DNA from: Planctomycetota bacterium
GTDB lineage: Bacteria > Planctomycetota > JAJSAM01 > JAJVHW01
DNA length: 64,000 bases
NCBI GenBank assembly: GCA_024280885.1
Contig: JAJRPF010000066.1
Span: 1-64,000, forward strand
Direction: 5' to 3'
Shown here: piece by piece, positions 47,907-56,944 of the stretch
Layout of the letters: each line of letters opens with the position of its first letter
Position numbering within the stretch: the first letter of the stretch is position 1
Notes under the pieces: model-generated
The model's input: only the letters and a program-made list of their open reading frames with translations
Told to the model about the DNA's origin: nothing
Databases searched by the model: none
Translations under genes and position numbers: made by a program

Positions 47907-48704
47907 ATGCGAACGAAGATCATTGCCGAGGTGGGCGCCAATCACGGCGGCGACCTCGATCTCGCGAAAGAGATGGTCCGCGTGGCGGCAGCGGCCGGTT
48001 GCGACTACGTGAAGTTCCAGTCGTGGCAGGCGCGGCGCTTGCCCGAGGGCGATCCGAACTTCGAGCGACACAGCAAGGCGGAGCTCTCCGACGACGCGCA
48101 TCGCGAACTGATCGATTGCTGCCGCGCCCTCGGGGTCGAGTTCCTGACGACCTGCTTCGACGTCCACCGCGTCGCGTTCCTCGCGTCGCTCGGGCTGCGC
48201 ACGATCAAGGTCGCGAGCCCCGACTGCTCATCGACCCGTCTTCTGCGTGCGTTGCGCGACGCATTCCCACACGTGATCGTCTCGACCGGCATGACGCCGG
48301 AAGAGGACGTGATCGCGGCCGCCGAGACGCTCTCTGGCCACAACTTCACGATGCTGCATTGCGTCAGCCTCTATCCGACGCCGACGCACAAGGTGAACAT
48401 GGCCCGCATGGCGTGGCTGCGGACCAAGTGCCCGTCGGTCGGCTTCAGCGACCACACCATGGGGACGCCGGCGGGACGGCTCGCCATCGCGATGGGCGCG
48501 GACTTCCTCGAGAAGCATTTCACGAGCGACCGCAACCTGCCCGGCAAGGACCAGGCCGTCTCGGGCACGCCGCATGAGTTCCGGGAACTGCGCGCGTACG
48601 CGGACGAGGTCGAACTGCTGATGGGGGAGGCGCATCCGGTGCTCAGCGACGAGGAAGAGCGTCTGCGCGGCATCTACGTCGGGAAGTGGGGAGACAACAG
48701 TTGA
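47907..48704 (+). CDS. NeuB-family (N-acetylneuraminate synthase-like) protein lacking SAF domain
   Basis: This 265-residue TIM-barrel protein is like the PEP-dependent nonulosonate (sialic, legionaminic or pseudaminic acid) synthases. Seen are Ile-Ile-Ala-Glu-Val-Gly-Ala-Asn-His-Gly-Gly (opening strand), Val-Lys-Phe-Gln (lysine), Thr-Cys-Phe-Asp, Ile-Lys-Val-Ala-Ser-Pro-Asp, Val-Ser-Thr-Gly-Met, Leu-His-Cys-Val-Ser-x-Tyr-Pro-Thr and Phe-Ser-Asp-His-Thr. It stops at the end of the barrel and lacks the C-terminal antifreeze-like (SAF) domain of standard NeuB. The stop overlaps the next gene's TTG. The substrate is not known. Confidence 0.85.
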   Translation: MRTKIIAEVGANHGGDLDLAKEMVRVAAAAGCDYVKFQSWQARRLPEGDPNFERHSKAELSDDAHRELIDCCRALGVEFLTTCFDVHRVAFLASLGLRTIKVASPDCSSTRLLRALRDAFPHVIVSTGMTPEEDVIAAAETLSGHNFTMLHCVSLYPTPTHKVNMARMAWLRTKCPSVGFSDHTMGTPAGRLAIAMGADFLEKHFTSDRNLPGKDQAVSGTPHEFRELRAYADEVELLMGEAHPVLSDEEERLRGIYVGKWGDNS

Positions 48705-49876
48705 GGTTCACGGTTCCCGAGGGCCGCAAGCGGCGGATCTGCGTGATGGTCGCGTCGCGCGCCAACTACGCGCGGATCAAGTCCGTGTTGAGCGCCGTGA
48801 AGGAACACCCCGCTCTCGAACTTCAACTGGTCGTCGGAGCGTCTGCACTGCTCAACCGTTTCGGCTCGGCGATCGACGTCATCCGCGCCGACGGCTTCGA
48901 GCCCGCTGCCATCACATACACGATCATCGAGGGCGAGAATCCGACGACCATGGCGAAGTCGACGGGGCTCGGCGTCATCGAACTCTCGACCATCTTCGAG
49001 AACCTGCAGCCGGACATCGTCGTGACGGTCGCGGACCGCTTCGAGACCATGGCGACCGCGATCGCCGCGAGCTACATGAATATCCCGTTGGCGCACACGC
49101 AGGGCGGCGAGGTGACCGGCAACATCGACGAGAGCGTGCGCCACGCCATCACCAAGCTCGCGCACATCCACTTTCCTGCGACGGACGCCAGTCACGAGCG
49201 GGTGATCCGCCTGGGCGAGGACCCCGCGACCGTGTTCAACGTCGGGTGCCCGGCCATGGACGCCGTGCACGATCTCGACCTCTCGCTCACGAACACGCTC
49301 TTCGATCGCTACGGCGGTGTGGGCCCGCGACTGGATGTCGAGAACGAGCGCTACCTGCTCGTGCTGCAGCATCCCGTCACCACCGAGTTCGGCTCGGGAC
49401 GCGCGCAGATAGAGGAGACTCTGGAGGCGTTGCGGCGGCTCGAGATGCAGGCGATCGTGCTCTGGCCCAACATCGATGCGGGCTCCGACGATGTCGCCAA
49501 GGGGCTGCGCGTTTTCCGCGAGCGCCACCGCCCCGCGTGGCTCCATCTCTTCCGCAACTTCAGCGTCGAGGACTACGCCCGTGTGCTCGCGAACGCCGCG
49601 TGCGTCGTCGGCAATAGCTCCAGCGGCATCCGCGAGGGCTCGTTCCTCGGCGTACCGCACGTCAACGTGGGCACGCGTCAGCAGGGCCGCGAGCGCGGCG
49701 AAAACGTGATCGACGCGGGCTACGACGCGGATCAGATCGAGGCCGCCGTCCGCCGCCAACTCGAACACGGTCGCTACCCGCGCTCGGGCCTCTTCGGTGA
49801 CGGCACGGCCGGAGTGCAGGTCGCCAAGATCCTCGCCACGATCGAGGGCGACGTGCAGAAGCGCATCACGTACTGA
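48701..49876 (+). CDS. neuC: UDP-N-acetylglucosamine 2-epimerase (NeuC-like)
   Basis: This protein of about 391 residues (TTG start overlapping the upstream stop; an in-frame GTG at 48686 is an alternative) is the NeuC type that makes ManNAc or a related precursor for the nonulosonate synthase next to it. Typical features: Val-Ala-Ser-Arg-Ala-Asn-Tyr-Ala, Ala-Asp-Arg-Phe-Glu-Thr, Pro-Leu-Ala-His-Thr-Gln-Gly-Gly-Glu, Asp-Glu-Ser-x-Arg-His-Ala-Ile-Thr-Lys-Leu-Ala-His, and Gly-Asn-Ser-Ser-Ser-Gly. GGGGAG precedes the TTG. No CMP-nonulosonate synthetase is in the window. Confidence 0.88.
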   Translation: MRFTVPEGRKRRICVMVASRANYARIKSVLSAVKEHPALELQLVVGASALLNRFGSAIDVIRADGFEPAAITYTIIEGENPTTMAKSTGLGVIELSTIFENLQPDIVVTVADRFETMATAIAASYMNIPLAHTQGGEVTGNIDESVRHAITKLAHIHFPATDASHERVIRLGEDPATVFNVGCPAMDAVHDLDLSLTNTLFDRYGGVGPRLDVENERYLLVLQHPVTTEFGSGRAQIEETLEALRRLEMQAIVLWPNIDAGSDDVAKGLRVFRERHRPAWLHLFRNFSVEDYARVLANAACVVGNSSSGIREGSFLGVPHVNVGTRQQGRERGENVIDAGYDADQIEAAVRRQLEHGRYPRSGLFGDGTAGVQVAKILATIEGDVQKRITY

Positions 49877-49952
49877 GAACCAAGCTTCCCCAGTCTCCGG
49901 CCCCTACCCAGACCCGCGCAAGCAACCAAGCGGGTGGCCTGCCCAAGAGAGC

Positions 49953-50046
49953 GTGCCAGGCTCAATTCGCTCGGGGCGACAACGACTTTCGCCCTCGTCG
50001 ACCCGTGTACTCGCCCCGACGAGTTGAGCCTGGCACGGTATCTCGG
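49953..50046. repeat. 95-bp palindromic REP-like element, copy B
   Basis: The left arm GTGCCAGGCTCAATTCGCTC (from 49953) is matched by an inverted arm ending GAGTTGAGCCTGGCAC at 50035, followed by GGTATCTCGG. Length, arms, orientation and right flank match copy A at 1126-1220. It sits between the ends of the convergent neuC and M16 genes, where it causes no gene disruption. Confidence 0.75.
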
Positions 50047-50102
50047 GCAATCGAAAACGTCCTCCCGGTCGAACTCCCGGTCCTTCACCCGGTCCCCAAC
50101 GC

Positions 50103-52838
50103 TCACGCAGTCGCGCCCGCCGCATCGCCCGCATCCCACCGACCCACCGTCACACACACCAGCGCGTCGGGATGCAGGTGCCGCGCCACCGCCGCCTGCG
50201 CGTTTTCCGCAGTGACCGCCGAGATCCGCTCGACGAACGTATCCGGGAAGTCGAGCCCCAGCCCGAGCCGCTCGATGTGCGTCAGTTGCTCCGCGGTTCC
50301 GGGGTTCGTCTCGAACGCAAAGACGTAGCTACCGACGATGTAGCTGCGCGCGTCCTCGACCTCGCTCTCCGTCACGGGAGCGACGCCGGAGGCGAGCTGC
50401 TCGATCTCGTGCCGCAGACCCGCCAGCGCTCGTTCGCGCGTGTCCGGGGCGGTGCCGATGTACGCGCTGAAGAGACCCGGCTCGACGTCGGCGCTGCCGG
50501 CCAGACTGGCGCCGACGGAGTACGCCAGCCCCTCTTCGTCGCGGAGCTTGCGTGACAGTCGATCCGTGAAGCCCGGCCCCGAGCCCAGCACGTAATCGGC
50601 GACGACGAGCGGGTAGTAATCGGGGTCGTCGCGGCAAATGCCGAGATGCCCGAGGAAGATGTGCAACTGGTCGCGATCCTCCTCGATGTGGATCGTGCTC
50701 GCGGCTCCGAGCTCGACCGAAGGGAGCGGACGCTCCGAGGCCGGGCGATCCTCCCACGCGCCGAGTGCGGCGCTTGCGAGCTCCAGGGCCGCGTCGGCGT
50801 CCACATCGCCGACGATCGTGAGGATGGCATTCCGCGGCACGAAGAGCGCCACGTGGTGCGCGACGAGATCGTCGCGCGTCAGAGCCTCGAGCTCGGTCTC
50901 AGTGCCTTTCGCTGAGCGTCCGAGCGGATGCTCACCATAGAGCTCGTGCCGCAGGCGTTGGCGCCCGATGTACGCGGGGTCGTCGTATTCGGCGCGGATC
51001 TGCGCGATCAGCTGTCCGCGCCTCTGCTCGATGGAGTCCGCCGGGAAGTCAGGGCGCAGCGCGACATCGGCGACGACGCCAATCACTGTCGCCAGATCGT
51101 CCGCTAGACAGCGCGCCGTGATGCCGCCGCCCCCGCAGCCGACGTGCGCGCCGATGGACGCCAACCCGTCGGCGATCTCGGTGCTGCTGCGCCCGCCCGC
51201 GCCCTCGTCGAGGCACGCTCCTGTGAGCGCCCCCGCGCCCGGCAGCGCCTCGCGCAGGCGCCCGGCGTCGACCCACAGTCGCACCGCCACCTCGGGGAGC
51301 GCCGTGCGTGGCAGAATGAGCACCCGCAGACCGTTCTCCAGCACGTGGCGACGCACGGGCAAGTCGACCCGGAGGCGGCCCTCGGGGAGGCGGCTCAGGA
51401 TTGCCGGATTGGGTCGATCATCGTTGGGCGCGGCCGCGAGTGCGTGAAGATCGCCGTCGGGGATCGGTGGCCGCGCAGGAGCGCCCTCGGGACGCGGAAG
51501 CGCCCAGCCGACGGTGCGATTGCGCCGTGTGAGGTGCCGCGCGGCGACCGCGCGAATGTCGTCAGGAGTCATCGCGTCGATCCGACGCTCGTGCTCTGCG
51601 CAGAGGCGCCAATCTCCTCCGAGCACCTGCATCGTACCGAGCACCGAGGCCATCCCGGATGCCGTGGCCTGTCGGTACACACGCCCGGCCCGCAGGATGG
51701 CGCGCGCGCGCTCGAAGGCCGCCGGGTCCGGGCCGTCGGCGGCGATCTTGTCGAGTTCTTCGAAGAGCGCGGCCTCGGCGGTGGCGGGCTCGACGTCGGG
51801 TGCCACCTCGAACATGACCTGGAAGAGACCGGCGTCACGGCGCGTGTCGTTCGAGGCCATGACGCCCGCGACGAGACGGTCGCGGCGCACCAATCGGTCG
51901 TAGAGCACCGAGCTCTTGCCGCCCGTCAAGATGACCTGCAGGACGTCAAGTGCGGGATCGTCCGGGGACTCGACCGGCACCGTGTGGAAGCCGACGATCA
52001 TCCGCGGAACGCTGACGTCGAGCTCCAGCTCGAAGCGCCGTTCGCCTTCCTGCGCCGGCTCTTCGGGCACGAAGTGACGTGGCGTCGGCTCGGCGGTGAG
52101 ACCGCCGAAGAGCGCCTCGACGCGCGCGATCGCGTCGTCGGTCACCACGTCGCCGACCACGACGAGCGTGCAATTCGACGGGCGATACCACCGCTCGTAG
52201 AACTCCAGCACCGCTTCGCGTGGGACCTTGACGATTTCTTCCGGCCACCCGATCACGGGGTTGCGATAGGGGTGAACCTGGTACGCGACCGCCTCGAGCG
52301 CTTCGTTCAGCGCCCACCACGGATCGTCGCGATCGCGGCGCAATTCCTCGATGACGGGCCCGCGTTCCGCGCGGAACTCGTGCTCGTCGAACGCCGAGCC
52401 GCACATGCGATCGGCTTCGATCTCGAGTGCCCGCTCCCAGCGGTCCGAGGCCAGGTCGAAGTAGTAGCGCGTCCGATCGGTCGTCGTGTCGGCGTTGTTC
52501 TGGCCACCGTTGCGCAGCGTGACGAGGTCAATATCGCCCTTCCGCAGCGTGGCCGTGCCCTTGAACATCAAGTGCTCGAGGAAATGCGCCAGGCCGGTCT
52601 GCCCCTTGTTCTCCTCGCGGGAGCCCACGCAATACCACGTCTGGACGGAGACGACCGGCGACGACCGACGCTCCAGGATGAGGACCGTCAGACCGTTGGC
52701 GAGGCGTGCCTCGGTCACACCCTCCGTCGTGTCGCGCCGCACGTGTGTGCCGACCTGGGTCGTGGACGTCAGTTCGGAGCCGTCGAGGGCCTCGGAGCCA
52801 TCGGCACCGCTTCCCGTAGGTGCCCGCGTCGCACTCAT
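50103..52838 (-). CDS. Fused double M16 (insulinase/pitrilysin-type) metallopeptidase
   Basis: From the ATG at 52838 this is 911 residues. The N-terminal module has the inverted zinc motif His85-Phe-Leu-Glu88-His89-Leu-Met-Phe-Lys-Gly and the third ligand Glu near 164/165 (Glu-Arg-Gly-Pro-Val-Ile-Glu-Glu). Its partner half follows. A second M16 pair (about residues 480-910) repeats the fold (Val-Arg-Leu-Trp-Val-Asp-Ala-Gly; Ser-Tyr-Ile-Val-Gly-Ser-Tyr) but has no HxxEH, so it is non-catalytic. This one-chain arrangement resembles pitrilysin or presequence proteases. The start overlaps the RluB-type stop (ATGA); an upstream frame within that gene is not used. It has no signal peptide. Confidence 0.9.
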   Translation of the reverse strand: MSATRAPTGSGADGSEALDGSELTSTTQVGTHVRRDTTEGVTEARLANGLTVLILERRSSPVVSVQTWYCVGSREENKGQTGLAHFLEHLMFKGTATLRKGDIDLVTLRNGGQNNADTTTDRTRYYFDLASDRWERALEIEADRMCGSAFDEHEFRAERGPVIEELRRDRDDPWWALNEALEAVAYQVHPYRNPVIGWPEEIVKVPREAVLEFYERWYRPSNCTLVVVGDVVTDDAIARVEALFGGLTAEPTPRHFVPEEPAQEGERRFELELDVSVPRMIVGFHTVPVESPDDPALDVLQVILTGGKSSVLYDRLVRRDRLVAGVMASNDTRRDAGLFQVMFEVAPDVEPATAEAALFEELDKIAADGPDPAAFERARAILRAGRVYRQATASGMASVLGTMQVLGGDWRLCAEHERRIDAMTPDDIRAVAARHLTRRNRTVGWALPRPEGAPARPPIPDGDLHALAAAPNDDRPNPAILSRLPEGRLRVDLPVRRHVLENGLRVLILPRTALPEVAVRLWVDAGRLREALPGAGALTGACLDEGAGGRSSTEIADGLASIGAHVGCGGGGITARCLADDLATVIGVVADVALRPDFPADSIEQRRGQLIAQIRAEYDDPAYIGRQRLRHELYGEHPLGRSAKGTETELEALTRDDLVAHHVALFVPRNAILTIVGDVDADAALELASAALGAWEDRPASERPLPSVELGAASTIHIEEDRDQLHIFLGHLGICRDDPDYYPLVVADYVLGSGPGFTDRLSRKLRDEEGLAYSVGASLAGSADVEPGLFSAYIGTAPDTRERALAGLRHEIEQLASGVAPVTESEVEDARSYIVGSYVFAFETNPGTAEQLTHIERLGLGLDFPDTFVERISAVTAENAQAAVARHLHPDALVCVTVGRWDAGDAAGATA

Positions 52839-53842
52839 CGAGAGCCTCCACGCGCAGACCCGCCGCCGGGCTTCTTGCGACCCGTGCGCTTCGCTTGGCC
52901 CTTCGCAGGGCGACCAGATCTCTGGCCGGGGTCGGCTTGCTCTTCGGTGTTGCGACTCGTCATTGGATTGCGCCTGCCCCCAGCGTTGCGCTGCCACTTC
53001 TTCTTCGTTGTGTGGACCTTCGCGGGGTCCGGCTTGCCGGATCGCCGCGGGCGTTTCTCGGACGACGAGCGCTTGCGCACCGGGCGCACGCGGCCCTCGG
53101 CGCCGGTCTCCGCCAACTCCTTGAGCGCCGTGACCTCGTCGGAATCGAGAGGCCGGAACTGCCCCGGCTTGAGCCCGCGCGAGACGATTGGGCCGATCTG
53201 AATGCGCTTGATCGACATCACCGGGAAGCCGAGCTTGGCGAAGGCGCGACGGAGCTCGCGGTTCTTGCCCTCGGTCAGCGTCACGGCGACGTGTGTGATC
53301 TTCGGGCCCGAGCGCCGTACCTGGATGCGGCTGCGCGCCGTGCGGCCTTCGCTGAGCCACACGCCAGCCTCGAACTTCTTGGCGTCCTCGGTCGTGAGCT
53401 TGCCCTTGACGCGCACGTCATACGTCTTGCCGACCCCGAAGCTCGGATGCGTCAGCCGCTGCGTCAGATCGCCGTCGTTCGTGAGCAGTACGAGCCCCTC
53501 GCTGTCCTCGTCGAGTCGGCCCACCGGGAAGAGCCGTTTGCCCTGGAAGGGTGGGACGAGGTCGAGGACCGTCTGACGGCGGCGGTCGTCCTTCACCGTG
53601 CACAGGACGCCCTTGGGCTTGTTGAGCAGCAGATACGTGCGCCGCCCTTTCCCTTCCGCTGCGACCTTCGGCACGGCGATCGTGTCCACCGTGATCGCGT
53701 CGATCGCCGGGTCCACCTTCAGGCCCATCTCGCGCACAACGCGACCGTTGACCGAGACGCGGCCGTCCTCGATCAGCTTCTCCGCTCCGCGTCGGCTGGC
53801 GAGGCCAGCGCGGGCGAGCACCTTCTGAAGTCGCTCTTCCAT
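52835..53842 (-). CDS. rluB: RsuA/RluB/RluE-family rRNA pseudouridine synthase
   Basis: This 335-residue enzyme has an N-terminal S4 RNA-binding domain (Arg-Leu-Gln-Lys-Val-Leu-Ala-Arg-Ala-Gly-Leu-Ala-Ser-Arg-Arg) and a catalytic domain with the active-site Gly-Arg-Leu-Asp-Glu-Asp-Ser-Glu-Gly-Leu. A Lys-Thr-Tyr segment and Glu-Gly-Lys-Asn-Arg-Glu-Leu-Arg-Arg follow. The final ~75 residues are a Lys/Arg/Gly-rich tail that is longer than usual and likely binds RNA. The exact target base in 23S or 16S rRNA cannot be decided by sight; rluB is the best guess. It is divergent from nth. Confidence 0.9.
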   Translation of the reverse strand: MEERLQKVLARAGLASRRGAEKLIEDGRVSVNGRVVREMGLKVDPAIDAITVDTIAVPKVAAEGKGRRTYLLLNKPKGVLCTVKDDRRRQTVLDLVPPFQGKRLFPVGRLDEDSEGLVLLTNDGDLTQRLTHPSFGVGKTYDVRVKGKLTTEDAKKFEAGVWLSEGRTARSRIQVRRSGPKITHVAVTLTEGKNRELRRAFAKLGFPVMSIKRIQIGPIVSRGLKPGQFRPLDSDEVTALKELAETGAEGRVRPVRKRSSSEKRPRRSGKPDPAKVHTTKKKWQRNAGGRRNPMTSRNTEEQADPGQRSGRPAKGQAKRTGRKKPGGGSARGGSR

Positions 53843-54038
53843 GGTCGATCCGTGTCACTGTTGGGCGGCGCGTGCCGTTCGAGGCAGTCGTCCGCAGTCT
53901 GAGGGCGAGGGGGCGTGGGGGAGGAAGGCGCACCGGAGTTCACGGGCGATCCACAATCTCGCTACGATACCGCGCCCAGCGGGAGACGTCCCCGTCTCCC
54001 GACTCCAGACGAACTCGAGAAAACGCCAGGGAGCGAAG

Positions 54039-54776
54039 TTGCCCAGAATCTCGAAAGCAAGGCAGCGCGCGCACGCGGCGGCGATTGTCGAACTCTTGGC
54101 GGTCGACTATCCCGAGGCGGAGTGCGCCCTCCACCACGACTCGCCGTTCCAGTTGCTCGCAGCCACGATCCTCTCGGCCCAGTGCACCGACGAGCGTGTC
54201 AACATGGTCACGCCGGAGCTCTTTGGTCGCTGGCCGGACCCGGCGGCGCTCGCCGAGGCTGCGCAAGAAGACGTCGAGGCGGTCGTGCACAGCACGGGCT
54301 TCTACCGCAACAAGGCGAAGAACTTGATCGGAATGGCGCGCCGCATCGTCGAAGTTCACGGCGGTGACGTTCCGGAGGAGATCGAAGAGCTGGTGGAACT
54401 GCCCGGCGTGGCCCGCAAGACCGCGAATGTCCTGCTCGGGACGGCGTTCGGCCGCAACGTTGGAGTCGTGGTCGACACGCATGTGCACCGCATCTCTCAC
54501 CGGCTCGGGCTGACGCGCCACCACGACCCGAAACACGTGGAGCGTGACCTCATGGACGTGCTGGATCAGGCCGAGTGGACGTCCTTCAGCCATCGCGTCA
54601 TCTATCACGGCCGCCGGATCTGCGTCGCCCGGAAGCCCCGTTGTGCGGTATGCAATCTGCGCGACTTGTGTCCGACGCGTCAGGACGTGACCCGGCCGCG
54701 GAAGTTGATCGACAAGAAGACCATGACGGCGCCGTCGCGCCGCAGTGCCGCGCGGCGAGGAAAGAGATCGCAATGA
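54039..54776 (+). CDS. nth: Endonuclease III
   Basis: This 245-residue base-excision repair glycosylase/AP-lyase starts at a TTG with AGGGAG 5 nt upstream; no ATG or GTG gives a sensible start. It has a helix-hairpin-helix (Leu-Pro-Gly-Val-Ala-Arg-Lys127-Thr) with the catalytic lysine and the catalytic Asp146 in Val-Val-Asp-Thr-His-Val. A [4Fe-4S] cluster site lies at Cys195-x6-Cys202-x2-Cys205-x5-Cys211. The last ~30 residues are a basic tail. Its stop overlaps the next start as ATGA. Confidence 0.94.
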   Translation: MPRISKARQRAHAAAIVELLAVDYPEAECALHHDSPFQLLAATILSAQCTDERVNMVTPELFGRWPDPAALAEAAQEDVEAVVHSTGFYRNKAKNLIGMARRIVEVHGGDVPEEIEELVELPGVARKTANVLLGTAFGRNVGVVVDTHVHRISHRLGLTRHHDPKHVERDLMDVLDQAEWTSFSHRVIYHGRRICVARKPRCAVCNLRDLCPTRQDVTRPRKLIDKKTMTAPSRRSAARRGKRSQ

Positions 54777-55423
54777 ACCCCTTGAAGAGTCTCTTCGGCC
54801 GCGCCGAGGTCACGCCCCGGCCCGACCTCGCGGAGTTTGCCGGCGGCACGCCTGGGCCGCGGATGCTGCTGGTTGACGCCGCCACGCCACCGGCTGCCGA
54901 GGCCGCGATCGTCGCGTTCCCCGGAGCGGTGCTGCAGAGTCATGGCCCGGACGCGCGCGAGGGGCTGCCCATCCTCGAGGATGACGGGCGACGACTGCCC
55001 GCCACCCCGGGCGGTTGGGATCGGATCGTGCTCTTGGACGTGGTTGACGGCGTCGTCCACCCTGCGTTCGCACTGACGGCGGCAGCCGAGGCGCTTGCGC
55101 CGGACGGCCGGTTGGTGCTCCTCCAGCAGGTCGCGCCGGACGATATCGACGCCCGCGGGGCATGGAACGCTCTCCAGCGCCTGCGCGATCCGCGGCACAC
55201 ATGGACGCCGACGCGGCGGCAGGTCCGGGCGCTCGCGAGTGACGCCGGATTCGTGCGCGAGAACGAGGCCCTCTGGGACGAGGATGCGCGCATGACGGAC
55301 TCGGTCCGGCCGGAGACCGAAGCGCTCCTCCGGACCTACGTCGTTGCACTGGAGTCGTCGGGGCTCATCACCGATGGCGTCACCAGCGTACGCCGACTCG
55401 GGCTCGTTCTGCGTCCTCGATGA
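54773..55423 (+). CDS. Divergent class I methyltransferase-like protein
   Basis: This 216-residue protein shares the back half of SAM-dependent methyltransferases: Ile-Val-Leu-Leu-Asp-Val-Val-Asp, Ala-Leu-Ala-Pro-Asp-Gly-Arg-Leu-Val-Leu-Leu, Arg-Asp-Pro-x-His-Thr and Ser-Asp-Ala-Gly-Phe, the last like the UbiE group. The Gly-rich SAM motif I near the N-terminus is not recognisable, so activity is uncertain. Overlaps on both sides (ATGA at 54773 and 55420) tie it to nth and the TPR lipoprotein gene as an operon. Confidence 0.6.
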   Translation: MNPLKSLFGRAEVTPRPDLAEFAGGTPGPRMLLVDAATPPAAEAAIVAFPGAVLQSHGPDAREGLPILEDDGRRLPATPGGWDRIVLLDVVDGVVHPAFALTAAAEALAPDGRLVLLQQVAPDDIDARGAWNALQRLRDPRHTWTPTRRQVRALASDAGFVRENEALWDEDARMTDSVRPETEALLRTYVVALESSGLITDGVTSVRRLGLVLRPR

Positions 55424-56910
55424 ATCCTGTCGTGAGTCACGGGCGTCGTTCGGTGTTGCCCGTGGCGTGCGCCGTCACTGTCATGGTGCTCGGCGTCAGC
55501 TGCCTGCCGGGTTGCGGCGACGATCCCGAGTGTCGGGACGGTGCCGCCGCCGCGGCGGCCCACGACATCCCGACCCTGGACACGCGTGCGGGACCCGCAG
55601 CCGAAGGCGACGCGCTGCTGCGCAAGGCACGGCGCTTGCTCGAAGCCGGAGCCCGGCGTGAGGCCGAGCCCGTGTTGCGGCGCGTGCTCGAACTCGATCC
55701 GACGAACGCTCGGGCGAGTCACCTACTCGCCGAACTGTTGACCGATCAGCAGCGCTACGTCGAGGCCATCCCGCTGCTGCGCGCGCTTCTCGTCACGTCG
55801 CCGAAGGACACGCGCATCCACCGACTCCTCGCGACCGCTCTGCTCGCCATCGCGGATCTCCCCGCGGCCGATGCGGCGTATCGCGCCTGGCACGCGGCCG
55901 ATCGTGACGACGACGAGGCGCTCTTCGAGTGGGGCCGTCTGTTCTACGAGCGGGGAGACTTCGAGGCCGCTTTGAAGGCGTTCGGCAGGGCGGAGAAGAG
56001 GCGCTCGGGGCGTGCCGACGTCCGCAGCGAGATGGGGCTCACGCTACAAGCGCTGGGGAGATTGGAAGAGGCCGAGACGAAGCAACGGGACGCGCTCGAG
56101 CGAGATCCTCGCAACGCCGCGGCGTGGTTCCGCCTCGGCGACGTGATCTCGAAGCGGGATGACGGTCGCGAGACCGAGGCCGTCGAGGCGATGCGGACGG
56201 CGGTACAGCGCGATCCGCGCCACGTCCGCGCTCAAATTCACCTCTACCGCCTGCTGCAGATCGCGCTGCGCGACGGGGATCGGAGCGTGGGCGCTGACGC
56301 GCAGGCGGAGGCCGATCGTCGTTGGCGCACGGTGCTGCGTTTGCACGGCCGCGCGCAAATCGGTCCCCGCGCCGGTGCTCCGCGCCCGACGGGCGGACGC
56401 CGCGCCGGTCGAGCAGAAGACGAGCAGCGGTTACTCGGGTTGCTCGATGCGAACCCGGACGATCTCGTCGCGCGCCGAGCGCATGCTGAGTGGCTCCACG
56501 CCGCGGGGCACCTGGATGAAGCGGTCGCTGCGTACGAGGTGGTTCTGGCGAGCTTCCTCTCCCCCTCGGCCAGCGATGACGTGCGCGCGGCAGCCGTCGC
56601 GAAGGCCGATCCGGCGCTTCTGCAACAGGCCGGCGCGGCGTGTCTCGCGAGTGGCCGCAACGCGCGCGGCGCCGAGCTCCTCGCGCTGGCCGTCGCTCTC
56701 CCGGAGTGCCCGGCGCCGACGCGACGCCACCTCGCATGGGCGCTCTTGCTTCTGGATCGCGCGCCGGAGTCCGCCGCCGTCTCGAGGGGCACTCTGGAGC
56801 TGTCGCCGGACGACCGCTTGGCGCGGCTCGCCCAGGCTCTTGCCTGGATGCGGATGGGGCGCCTCGATGAGGGCCTCCAGGCGATTGCCGCTTCCGGTGG
56901 GCTGCGCTGA
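55420..56910 (+). CDS. Tetratricopeptide-repeat lipoprotein
   Basis: This 496-residue protein has a basic N-terminus, a hydrophobic segment and a lipobox ending at Cys32 (Leu-Pro-Gly-Cys; Cys28 is also possible). It holds at least seven TPR-like units, e.g. Ala-Glu-Pro-Val-Leu-Arg-Arg-Val-Leu-Glu-Leu-Asp-Pro-Thr-Asn, Ala-Ala-Leu-Lys-Ala-Phe-Gly-Arg-Ala and Leu-Asp-Glu-Ala-Val-Ala-Ala-Tyr-Glu-Val-Val-Leu. A low-complexity Arg/Gly/Ala insert lies near residues 310-330. The probable role is protein-protein interaction at the membrane. The start overlaps the upstream stop (ATGA). Confidence 0.82.
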   Translation: MNPVVSHGRRSVLPVACAVTVMVLGVSCLPGCGDDPECRDGAAAAAAHDIPTLDTRAGPAAEGDALLRKARRLLEAGARREAEPVLRRVLELDPTNARASHLLAELLTDQQRYVEAIPLLRALLVTSPKDTRIHRLLATALLAIADLPAADAAYRAWHAADRDDDEALFEWGRLFYERGDFEAALKAFGRAEKRRSGRADVRSEMGLTLQALGRLEEAETKQRDALERDPRNAAAWFRLGDVISKRDDGRETEAVEAMRTAVQRDPRHVRAQIHLYRLLQIALRDGDRSVGADAQAEADRRWRTVLRLHGRAQIGPRAGAPRPTGGRRAGRAEDEQRLLGLLDANPDDLVARRAHAEWLHAAGHLDEAVAAYEVVLASFLSPSASDDVRAAAVAKADPALLQQAGAACLASGRNARGAELLALAVALPECPAPTRRHLAWALLLLDRAPESAAVSRGTLELSPDDRLARLAQALAWMRMGRLDEGLQAIAASGGLR

Positions 56911-56944
56911 GCGGCGCGAAGCTACGAGCGCCGATCGCTCGCGA

